Shown here: piece by piece, positions 23,298 to 34,157 of the stretch | How positions within the stretch are numbered: position 1 is the first letter of the stretch | Layout: each line of letters starts with the position of its first letter | Assembly (NCBI GenBank): GCA_905250125.1 | Contig: CAJNOL010000642.1 | Location: 12,008 to 76,007, forward strand | From: Rotaria sordida | Lineage: Eukaryota > Rotifera > Eurotatoria > Philodinida > Philodinidae | Direction of reading: 5' to 3' | Length of the DNA stretch: 64,000 nucleotides | Made by a program: the position numbers and the translations under genes | Notes under the pieces: model-generated | Seen by the model: the letters and a program-made list of their open reading frames with translations, nothing else | What the model was told of the DNA's origin: nothing | Databases searched by the model: none

Positions 23298-25954
23298 ATG
23301 GAAAAAAAACTAATTGTTCATGCTAAAATTTATAGAAGAAAAACCAATCATAATCAAATACTTGTTCAATAATTTTGATACCGATTATGGAATCGGTCTC
23401 ATAGTGTGAGAAAGAGAGAAAACAGAAAGATATAAAAAACCTACAATGAGAAGTAGATATACATAAGGATGAGATATAAACATAAATAGACGAACGATAG
23501 AGGGTACGCAACGTAGAGTAACATCAATAATGCTGGACAACGAGCTGATATACTATGGATTGGGAATTGCTTGTTTTCTACCATTGCCATATTATTATTA
23601 CCAGAAAATTAACCATACGGATTTCATCTTGAATTAATTGTCAAATTTGATAAATTTATGAAATTAAATAATGTTAGGAGTTCTTTTTGAACAGGATAAG
23701 TTTGAAAAATCGAAGCAAAAATTTTTACATAGATGCCGCTCGTTATCAATGTATGCAGAGATCACAAGGCACAGTGTCAAGGTGGATAGACTTCGTACTT
23801 ACTGATAATTTTCAGTGCTGTACAAGAGCATGATGGAAATTTTTTTTTTTCGCAAACTTAATAAAACTTTATAAATGTCCGATATATTTGTATTCATTTT
23901 TATGCTTTAAATTTTGAATAGATTCTATTTTTCTATGGAAAAAGAATATTATTCCCGATTTCAATTCCATTCGAAATTCTGTTGTTTGAAATAGAAAACT
24001 ACGGAATATATAATAAGAAAGTATCAACATAAAATAATTTTCGAAGATGAACTTATACAGTGAACAATTCCAAAATTTATTAATTTTCTCAAAGATACGT
24101 TTTCAATAATCTAACTTCATTTTTACAGGTGTTATTTTAATATTAAATTTAATTGTCAGGTTATAAGTCTAAAGAATTATTTTATCTAAAACTTTCAACA
24201 TTTTCTGTAGTGTAGTATATATGCCACTTACAATTGAAATTATTGTAAAAATTGAAGGAAAAAATCTGTATGTCAGGATATTTCCATTCTTTTCTGATCA
24301 TTTCTGGTTCTCGAAGAGGGTACAATGGATCTGCAGGAAATTTCTACAACAGAGAACACCTAAAATGAGTAGACACGTATTCGAGGAAAAAAATTTTAAA
24401 CTAGATTTTCGCAATTTTTCTCGGGAAAACTCTTGTTTTCCATAGGACTACATCGGGTACGCTTATAATTCCGGTCAAACTTTGTCTGATGAGGTTGAAA
24501 TTTCGGCGACAAATACTCGGAAGTATTCTCCAGAGATGAAATCGACTGTTTTCGTTTTTCAACTTTCTATCCAAATTTATAGAACACTGAACTCCAGTAC
24601 CTCGATTTTGGATCCAAACCATTACGTATTTCTCTCATAAAAAAAAACAAGAAATCAGATTTTTAAAAAAGGTTAAGGTATCTTCAAAAACATTTTTAGC
24701 TTCATTGGACGAAGTCAAACGTGGTTTGTAAGCAGGTATGATATGGTCGTATGGAAAAACTACGGAAACCTTGTTTAAATTTCTTTTCTTCGAACACGTG
24801 TCTGCTTATTTTAGGTGCTCTATCTATGGTGAAAACTCTATACAGATCAGTTGTACCCTCTTCAAAAGCCACAAAACGATCAAAAACAAGAAAGTGCCCT
24901 TCAATATCATGGCTTACATACAGTCAAGTCTATTTTAAGAAAAAAATGGTCCGATTCTTTAGACATACTTGTATGTATTGAGAATACGTTTTTGTTTTTG
25001 AATACATAGATTGTTAGATATTATGAATGAGATGATTTTGTTTATTCAACAATAATCACTCAACAGTTTGTACAAAGAGCCGATTAAATAGTCATTTATT
25101 ATCTACTCAATCTTTTTCTTTTTTGTACTATAAGAATTATCATTCATTACAATATTTAGACGTATCAAACAGCGTTTTTTTTGTTCTCTTCGACTTTTCA
25201 ACACTTTGAAAATTCAATTATCACTATCCAATCTCTTTTCGCTTGCACTTCGTTTTTTAAAATTTGTTAGTTAAACAATAAAGATAATGAATCATCTCCA
25301 GTTTTACTAGATCGTATTATTTCACACAATCAACTGTTTTTTTTTTATCGTTAGAAAAGATAAAACTCATCAATCTTGTCTTAAAATCGAACGCAAACAA
25401 TTTAATTTTTACCTTCATGCTAGGTCCTTCGAGGTTGACATTGATATTAATTGCAAATACAAAATTGTTTCATATATTACTACATAAATGACTAAATATT
25501 CTAACAATGTACTTTTCAATAGTTATTTTTGTCAATCAAGATCTTCATTCAACTAGAACTGATGAAAATTTTTGTATAAAATTCTTATTTCCTTTATAAA
25601 TCGTAGCAAGAAGATATGGTACATTTCAAAAAATCTAAAGACCTCAAACAAATGTGTGTTCTTTTTTTCTTCTTATTTGTATCTTTATATTTCGAAAAGA
25701 TGAAGCAAGATACTCATATACCACGTACTTAAATATATGTTTGTGCAAGAACGAATAATACACGTATCCACATTCTCAGGTAAAGACTCATGTGCCAACA
25801 CGAAAAAAAAAAAGAAAAAAGAAAAGTAATTTCTCTCTTCTCCCTATTTATTACCTATTCATTCCAAAACTATTGAAAAAAAAAAGAAAATAAAACGTAC
25901 TTCTGAGTCATTTTTCTTTTTAACATTTTAGCAAAGACAAAATATTTTGTTTTC
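23298..25954. other. 2.66 kb divergent intergenic region
   Basis: Between the MASK start (-) and the start of the 25955 gene (+), so it should hold both promoters. Its middle is taken up by the inverted repeat at 24266-24923. Open frames inside 24221-24981 lie on the repeat arms. No TATA or other core element could be assigned. Confidence 0.5.
24266..24923. repeat. Long imperfect inverted repeat (foldback) upstream of MASK
   Basis: The outer arms pair around TCTGTATGTCAGG (24266) and CTTACATACAG (24913-24923). The best-matched core is at about 24315-24390 against 24788-24868: both read, in opposite orientation, GTACCCTCTTC and then an ACACGTGTCT/ATACGTGTCT block with ATTTTAGGTG. Inner parts (GCTTATAATTCCGG against its diverged partner near 24710-24735) also match. 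About 658 bp in all, no convincing coding frame. Confidence 0.72.
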
Positions 25955-27381
25955 ATGAAAAAAACTACAAGCAAATTCAACGAAAAAACATCTCTTTTTA
26001 CAACATTAAATGGTAAGAAAAAAAGCAAAACATGTTTTGTTTTTTTTTATAATTATTGTATCCTATTTATTTAATAAATTAGAAAAAGATGATGATAATG
26101 ATGATGATGATGATAAATTGAGTGTCTTCGATTTAAAAATACCAATTGAATGTTGTAATGATAAATCTAATGATAGTCTATGTCGAATTTTAACATTAAC
26201 TGATGTTACTCAAGCATTAAATACAATGGAAATTCGTCAAAATTTATCTCGAAAAAGAACAAGTTCCTCTGACAGTGATATATCAACAATGTTACCCGAA
26301 CAAAGTAAATTGAAATCAAATGAAGGTTTTTTTTAGATTAGTATAATCAAATATTTTACTTTCCAACGTTGAAAATATTGATTTCAGTGAACTTCACGCC
26401 ATTACTGATAAGATTGTATTGTTTTTGTGTAATCAGAAAAATAAAAGTAAATATTTTACAAATGTTAAGATGGGTTATATGAATAGCTGAATACCTGAAA
26501 AATAAAATTTTAATGTTTGTGACTGATAAGAATCAAAATTAATAAAAAAAAAAGAAACAAAAAAAAAGATCATATCTTATGTCGGTTGGTTTTTATCTTT
26601 ATCAATCGAAAGATAATTATTTTTTTTTCCCACATTAAAAAACATGAATTTTCTTTGAACTTACGATAAAAAAAATCTTTCTTTTTAACTCTAGAAATCT
26701 TCTTTTTTTCATTTTAAAACAAATTTATTTTCTTATTCTTGAACAGAAATTCAATCAACTATTGAATATAATTGTTGTCATCTCGTTCGTTCCGATAAAT
26801 CCTCTCGCTTATTATTACCATTAGCACGTCGTGGTCGTCCACATATATCATCACGAACTTCACATTTATTATGTAAAAATTGTTCGAAAATTAAACAAAA
26901 ACAACAAAATGATATTCTTCAAAAAAAACAAAAACTTCATCATAATGATGAAACAAATTCAATGACTATATTTGACACAATAACAGATTTAGATAAAACA
27001 GATGAACAAGAAAATAAACATCAAATGATGATACATGATATTCCACATGAAATTGAATTTTCATTAATAAACGATAATGAAAAAATTCATACAAATAATT
27101 CTGAATATGGATCAGCTCAAATGCTTGTTTGGAATATTAATACATCAGATAATCATAATCAAACAAATACAATTAATGTTTCTTATGATACTGGTTCATT
27201 AACAGATAATGAAAAAAAAAATTTACTTCAAGAAGCTATACAAAAATTACAAATTGTACTAAGCAATCGTCCAACGTCAACAACAACTATACCAGATATT
27301 GATTTAGACAAAATTGAATTTACTTATCGGGCTTTACAAACAACAGTTAATATTCTTTCATCATCAGTTGATACACTATAA
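25955..27381 (+). CDS. Unrecognised protein with a Cys/basic segment and an acidic region
   Basis: Three exons: 25955-26012, 26083-26325, 26747-27381; 311 residues. The start MKKTTSKFNEK is read into a 70 bp GT-AG intron, which removes a Phe/Ile-rich stretch that would otherwise look like a membrane segment. Exon 2 has an Asp run, then DLKIPIECC and a Ser-rich RKRTSSSDSD. Exon 3 starts with a conserved-looking block CCHLVRSDKSSRLLLPLARR followed by HLLCKNCSKIK, suggesting a small metal-binding or nucleic-acid-binding element. The C-terminal half is polar with a predicted helix (NEKKNLLQEAIQKLQIVLSN). No signal peptide or membrane segment remains. The composition fits a nuclear regulatory protein, but that is inference; I do not recognise the family. 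Confidence 0.72.
26326..26746 (+). other. Intron 2 of the 25955 gene (421 bp)
   Basis: GT-AG, phase 1, T-rich before the acceptor. Nothing else seen. Confidence 0.6.
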
Positions 27382-28081
27382 AATCCAAGAAACTTAATAA
27401 AAGGAAAAAACCAAACACCACAATACTTATGATTATTATGAAAAAAAAGTTTATTGATGTAAAAGAGACTAAATAATAGGAAAAATAAAAACGAAATCTC
27501 GTTTTATAGTACTGAAAAAGAAAATTACAGTACAGTGCCTTATTTATGTATATTCAAAATTGCATCATTCTTTTTCGTAAACAGGACATATATAAAACCA
27601 ATCTAGATTACGATATATAAATATATTCGTTGTTTGATTTTTCTATCTAATGATCGAACTATTCTTGACAAGATAACGAACGTTTACAGCGAATAGGAGA
27701 TAGTAAAAGATCTACTTTAAATTGATGACAACATAATATCAACTTTTTATTCAATGTATCTTCAACATTCGTTTTCCTTTACTACAGTTCAATGTTACAT
27801 TATCCTATATAAATATAAATTGGACAAGTCAATGATTTCTTTTTTCTTTATATCTGCAGGCATATAAGAAAAGCAAACTAAGATTGTTTAATTAATTTCA
27901 CTTGAATAATTTTCTTATTTTTCAAGATGATTAAAGTAAAATTTTTATTTTCTAAGTAGTTACCTTTTGAATTGATCAATGTAAATACTTTTCGTGCAAT
28001 AGTTTATCTTAAATTTATTTCTGAATAAACAAAATTCTAAAAAATAGAAAACACTAAAAGTTAACGTATTATATTGCACGA
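27382..28081. other. Gap between convergent genes
   Basis: 3' flanks of the 25955 gene (+) and the Ig gene (-). An AATAAA lies shortly after the stop of the plus-strand gene (near 27397). No gene seen. Confidence 0.5.
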
Positions 28082-29186
28082 TTAATAAAACGACAATAAT
28101 AACGAAAAAAATATTGTCATATATAATGATGAATATTGTATTTGACCTGTATCAAATGCATTTTGAAGTAAATATGATGCTGATGAATCATGTTGTCGTG
28201 GTAATCGATGCAATTCTTCTTCTAAAAATAAATTATTCCATTAATTATATAAATTATTTATTTTTTTAATTTTTTTTAAACTTACTTGTATGTCGTCTGA
28301 CTAATATAGTAGTTTCTTTTTCATCGTATTTACATGTAAAATTAGCTTGAATAAAATTTTTATATTTTTTACTTAAATAAATATTAAGACGTTGTGTATT
28401 CAATGATATTATTTCAATATCATAATCATAAATATCATTATTTAATAATTCTCCATTAATAAACCAATTGAAATTCTTTAAATTTATTTCTACATTACAT
28501 AACAATGAACATGTTATTGAAAAAGTTCGATTAACCGGATAGAGAAGTAAAGGTGATGATGGAGATATATGTGGATGAGCTAATCATTCAAAAAAGAAAC
28601 ATCAAACTTTCAAACAAAAAAAAAAAAGAACGCACACACACACACACATACATTCAACAAATAATTTAATATTACTATGTTGACCACTTGAACTTGATTT
28701 ACATGTATAAATTCCTTGATCTTCAAGTGAAACGTTATTTATTAATAAACGTGATATTGATGATGATATAAGATTAAAACGACCTATTGTTGCATATTCT
28801 GGAAAAAGAATATCACCAATAGCAATAAAACTTAAATGTGATTGTGATGAATTTGGACGAAACCAAGAAATCTATTTAAAAAAGAAAATATTAAATTTTA
28901 TTTGGATAATTTTTTTTTTTGCTTCTTTCAATACATACTACATCATCAGATTTTTTTTTAGAACTTATTGGACATGTAAGTTCAATATCAGCTCCACATG
29001 TAACATGCATTATTGAACCATGAACTATAAGTTTAAAAACAAAAAAAAATTATGATTATGATTATATTTCCCTTTAGAATTTAATTTCTACTTACTTGTA
29101 AATGATAATGATAGTAATATGATCGAATAGACAATGACTAAATCAGAAATTTTTTGAAATAATAAATTGATATTGATGTTCGACAT
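28082..29186 (-). CDS. Two-Ig-domain cell-surface protein, probably GPI-anchored
   Basis: Five exons: 29186-29096, 29024-28939, 28871-28652, 28579-28286, 28221-28082; 276 residues, all GT-AG. The N-terminus has a hydrophobic signal (VIVYSIILLSLSF). Ig domain 1 shows Cys (IELTCPI), the core Trp (ISWFRP) and the closing DQGIYTC. Ig domain 2 shows SITCSLLC, NWFINGE and ANFTCKYD. The protein ends in a short hydrophobic stretch (YMTIFFSLLLSFY) with nothing after it, the layout of a GPI-attachment signal. Animal proteins of this plan act in cell adhesion or neural recognition (IgLON-like), but two domains are too few to assign one. The exon 2 donor could shift by one codon (GTAGTATG offers two sites). 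Confidence 0.82.
28631..28649. repeat. (CA)n microsatellite
   Basis: CA run inside the intron between exons 3 and 4 of the Ig-domain gene. Confidence 0.85.
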
Positions 29187-30585
29187 TATTATTGATGAGA
29201 ATCTGCCACATTGCGTCTGAAATAATACATATACAATACACTAGGGAGCTTGTATTGTCTCGGGCGTGATTAACTTTTTAGTATAGTGTGTAGACGTCAT
29301 TTAAATTGCTCTTTCTTTCTTTCTTTTTTTTTTTTATTCTCTCTGTCTCTTCTCTCTTTCTCTCTGGTTGCTACACAAACATATAAGCACGCCCCTGTTC
29401 AAATTTCGATTTTGTCGTTGTCGTTTGATCGCTTTCTTCTCTCAATCAAAATCTCATTTGTTATTTGGCTACTACCTACATATTATACGAGACGATATGA
29501 TGTTAACCCTGATATCGAATTAGTCTACCTTGGTCAAGTGAGCGTATAGACATGTATAGATTTTTATTCACCTACTGATTTGATTATGTTCATATCGATA
29601 AGTCATTTTAACAGACTATTATAATATTAAAAAAAAAAAAAGACAAGAAAAATACTTATTCATTGTCATACACATATTTTGAATCGTTCATTACTCTTTT
29701 TTTTTTGCTATTCCTTTTTCTAATGATGAGACAATTAATTGATGTGTATATATAAATGAATGTTTACACGAAATTTGATTCTTTGTTACTTTTGCCATAT
29801 GTCAACAACAGAAAAAGATAGAACAACTGTTCAGTCTGTCTCATCTTTACATATATATTCTCTCATGGATTCAAAGAGCAGACATAGATCGACCAAAAAG
29901 AAAAGGAAAATCATAAAGAGTCAATTCTTTTGTCACTATTAGTATTTGAACATTTTATTATACAAAGTGAAAACGCATAACACCTCTCATATATAGACAA
30001 AAGATTCTTTAATGAGACAAGTCAGAGTGAAAGAAAGAATAAAAAAAAACAATTATTCTTATATTATTCCAGTTAAATTAATGATGACAAAGAAAATGAG
30101 GACATCTAGTTAGATCAATATGAATGATGATGAATGGCATATGGTTTTGTAACGATATGAAAAGAATAGGATTTTGTTTCATATGATGGATGTCTGAACA
30201 TTATACACGTGTTCATCTTATGTGTATATATATATGCTCGTGAATCCACTAACAGCATTCGTGATGCAATACATATATATAAATAAGTCAAGCCAAAGAC
30301 ATGATCAATCATCACTCATAGAAATGGACTTTTCTTTTCTTTTTTCTTCTCTTCTCTATATGTTTCTCTTCATCTTCTTTTTTTTACAATTCAAATCAAA
30401 TGTTTGAGTATGATGGCGACCAATGTATGTCATCAATGCAGCAGATTTCCTTTCACAAAAACAAAACCTAAATATATGTCATTTCTAATCGACGTGCAAT
30501 CGAATGGTGTTGTATTCATACATACATACTTGCATAATAAGTAACAGCTCGCTCTTGTCTTCTCTTTCTATGAGTATATGTACAT

Positions 30586-30616
30586 ACATATATATATATA
30601 TTATATATATATATAT
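30586..30616. repeat. (TA)n microsatellite
   Basis: Two adjoining TA runs. Confidence 0.8.
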
Positions 30617-31230
30617 GAAATAAAAAGAGAAGAGTCAAATTCAATTCATATCATCAAGAGCAATTATCATGCTCAATCAATTCAATTGTTCATCATCGAT
30701 TGACTTCTATCGTTTTTCTTTTTTTTCATTCTCTCCTTGCCTGTCTGTCAGTCACGGTAATGCACATAAATACAGATCAGACTATCTTTGATAAATATGT
30801 ATGAAAACGAAAAGTGTCAACTTAGTTTTTGTCACCAAAAAAACAAAAACAAAAAAAAGAAAAGGAAAATAACTTACTTCGAAGAAATAAAATATAAATT
30901 GTCACTTTTGCAACCTTCACATCAACATTGTTAAGTACTGCCTATGTCGTTTCCGGTTGTAGCCACTCGATGGATAGAAAGAAATATATATAGATATAGA
31001 TATAGAGATGCGTATCCTGTGTGTTGATAGTTCTATAACATTTTTGTTAGAGTCAGTTCGAAGAACATTTTGATGATAGCGTGCTGTTGTAGCTATCTAG
31101 CCGGCGGAGAGCTCAAACAACAAAAAGGAAGAAGAATAAGAACGTTGTGGACTCGTTCAGTCGAATTATGAGAGATGATGAGCAAAAAAATGGACGCACG
31201 TTTCTCTAGTTCTCGATTATGTGTCAAGAG

Positions 31231-31234
<4 letters not shown>

Positions 31235-31269
<35 letters not shown>
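31235..31269. repeat. (AG)n microsatellite
   Basis: Uninterrupted AG run of about 17 units; it produces a false Ser-Leu repeat frame on the minus strand. Confidence 0.9.
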
Positions 31270-31274
<5 letters not shown>

Positions 31275-32690
31275 CACAAAAAAGTGCGTGAGAGAGAACA
31301 ATGTCTTTTCTCTTTCTTTGAAACTTACAATGAAGGTAATTCACACGTTCTCAAAGCCATTTTTTCCTTTCTCAGTTAACTCAACTAACTGCAAATGTGA
31401 TCGTATTCACCTGAATGAGCTAAAAGTCTTTTAACGAAAGACGGAAACCAAGAAACTTCCGATAAGGAGTGACGGTTATCTCCGTTACTTCAATTGTAAA
31501 AAAAAATCAAAATCATTTTCTGCTTAACTTTTTTCTTTTTTTTCTATTCTGTCATTCTCTTCTTATAGCAATGAAATGTTAGAATATTTTTTCAATCAAT
31601 TGAAGAATAACAGAAACAAGTGATTCAAACATAAAAACTTATAAATGATAAAATTTTCAGTTCACGAAAAAAGGCAAAAAGAATCTAATGATGGACTTGC
31701 AATCATATAATATAAATTTAAAAGAACCATTTGCATTGAATATTGAATGAATTCATGAAAAATCAACACAAGTAGGTGTTATTTATTGTAACTTTTCATT
31801 AAGATATTGATCGCATGACTCGTTCTTCTCAATGATTAATCTTGCTCACAATAGGAGAGATTACTGGTGAGAATGGATGAGTCGCTATGAAGAATGCCTG
31901 CCCGCCCCTGTGTTTAGAACACTACAGTCATGTCACGACATGATGCCTATTATGGTATGCTTACCTTTTCTATGATGTAATATAAGATACTGATGATTTC
32001 CTTGTTGCTATTGCTGTGTTACTGTTATCCACATGTGTATATATGTGTGTGTCTTATTATGTTTTCTCTTAAGGCTTGATAAGAGCAGAAGAGGAAGAAA
32101 GAATGAACGAAGGAATTTGGTTATATACATTTATTACTTAATTGATAATTACGATGCGAACAAAATATAAGATAAAATTCTAGTCAACATATTATTGATT
32201 GAAGATAATGCGGAACACATGTCTAATTTGTTTGTCATTGGTTTTTTTTTTTTTTTGTATCTATTCATTTGATTTTAACTAGATCTAATATAAAGATAGA
32301 ATAATTCTAAATTGAAATTAAATTATATCATGAACATATAAAATCAATAAAAAGTATGTCAATTGATTGAAAATAAAAATTGGATTCTAACAAGATCAAA
32401 TGATAATACAGCTCATTTGTAGGGTTTCAATAATACACAAGAGATTCTTAAATATGAACTTAATCATAATATGGCAGCTGTATTAGCAATCAGAATCAAT
32501 CATGATACAACTAGATATAATCAGTTATAAAAATTATATAATAAATCAATAAATCAACTTCTTCTATAGTTTATATTCATCTAGTTAGGATAAGACTATT
32601 CTTTGTTTTGATGTAGAAACTGATAAACAAATAGTATGTTAGAAGTTTTTTTTTTCTTTTTCAAGTTAAAACTTATTCATTTCTTTATAA

Positions 32691-34157
32691 TCAAGTGGAA
32701 AGATCTTCATGAATATATTATAACAAGTTGTCAAATATCATATGATAGTTATAGTTTATGTTCAAATTTTGATCTTGATAGTATTATAACTGTATGAGAT
32801 ACTAAAAAATGGTCTTATAAAAACCTGTATTTGTAATTTACATGAATCAACTATAACAAGTTGTCAATTTAATATTACAGATGATCGAATTGTGTTGGCA
32901 CCATCAGATAAAACTACAAAGTCTGTTTTATCTTATTTCTCATCGTCGTACAATGACATTAAGGTATAGAAAAAAAAAGAGAAAAGATATATCTAGATTG
33001 GCTCACTTGTTATTCGATGATGCAAGACAAGAAAATAGTACAATATATTGAACGATCGACCAATCGATCTTATTACAACATAACAATCAATGATATAGTA
33101 CTAGAGAGAATTTGTTAACGAACTAATTGATCTTTACCCATATGATGTAACTGAATATGTTTACAAAAAATAGCTGACATAAAGAAGTTAACTTGTCTGA
33201 TTTAATGAACTAAACAATTCGTGTCGGGATCAAAAGACAGGATATATGTATATTTAATACAAATGTTTCCGTTAAATATATAACCTTGAGACAAAAAAAT
33301 AAGTATTCGAACAATTAATGCTATACATAGAGTTCTATTTATTTGTTTAATTCATTACCATGATTAAGAAAAAAAGAAATCATGTCGATAAAATTTTGTG
33401 CTTTTATTCTTAGAGATCATACAAGTGTTGTATCCAACTGTACATTTAATCAGTATGAACATTTATATATGCAACATGTTCATGAGATAAAACGATTCTT
33501 CTTTATGATATTACAGCAGGGCATTTCCAGTAAGACAATTAACTTTTGCCATTCATTGAACAAGAAAAAAAAACTCTGTTGGTGTTCAAATTAATGAGCT
33601 GACCTTTTCATATATTCACGCCTTCTTTTTCCGCACTTTTTTTAAAATTTTTACATACTGAACATGTCAATTGTTCAATATACCATGTATATATTTAGAT
33701 ATTATTTATATAGAGAAAATCGTGAAGAACCGTTAATGTTACCTAAATTACATGAAGGGTTGATTGCTACATGTCACATGTCAAATCATGGGAAAGTTCT
33801 TGTCACTGAAGGCTATGATTTAAGAGTAATACTTTGGGATATTGAGAATATGACATATAAACTTATATTATGTGTTTGAAAGGTTAATTATTAATTATTA
33901 TTATGTTTTGCTTGAATTTGAATAGGAACATCAAGGTTGGGCGAATGATGTTTGTTTAACAAGTGATAATAAATGAATTATTTCAGTATTAAATGTAACT
34001 TATAGATAAAAATTAAATTTTTTAAGTATTTGTTTTTATTTTGTATGTGTCTATTAAGGATTGTGACATTCGATTATGCTATATTGCAAATTATGATGAA
34101 ATAAAACAATTTATAAGAAAAAAATTTAAAAGTATTAAAATTACAGATGTAAAGTTT
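32691..34157 (+). pseudogene. WD40-repeat protein pseudogene
   Basis: Scattered exon-like blocks carry WD40 features but are broken. Block A (32696-32815): LHEYIITSCQISYDS, with TGA at 32795-32797 where the Trp of the W-D pair is expected. Block B (32826-32963): LHESTITSCQFNITDD then a plausible donor. A fragment near 33411-33450 reads DHTSVVSNCTFN. Block C (about 33745-33870): LHEGLIATCHMSNHGK, then ILWDIEN, the only intact W-D. Block D (33926-33995): HQGWANDVCLTSDNK followed by TGA (33974-33976), again where Trp would fit. Block E (34059-34157): DCDIRLCYIANYDE, with Cys in place of Trp. The repeat order suggests one former multi-exon WD40 gene (about five repeats or more); WDR88-like proteins are one candidate relation. 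No function is expected. Confidence 0.7.

Larger units (their letters stand above)
29187..32690. other. 3.5 kb intergenic region rich in microsatellites
   Basis: Between the Ig gene and the WD40 pseudogene. It holds TA, GATATA and GA runs and many homopolymers. Frames here (29286-29549, 29760-29942, 31093-31344, 31219-31434) are low-complexity Ser/Leu or Arg/Glu products of those repeats and are not called. Confidence 0.5.

Noticed and set aside
24221-24981. Four overlapping small open frames
   Set aside because: They fall on an imperfect inverted repeat, on both strands, with no domain and no splice partners.
26010-26082. Phe/Ile-rich stretch that looks like a signal anchor at the start of the 25955 gene
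   Set aside because: GTAAGA directly after 26012 and AG at 26081-26082 in the right phase show it is a 70 bp intron; the better start is 25955.
31093-31434. Ser-Leu repeat frame and Arg-Glu repeat frame
   Set aside because: Both are readings of the AG microsatellite.
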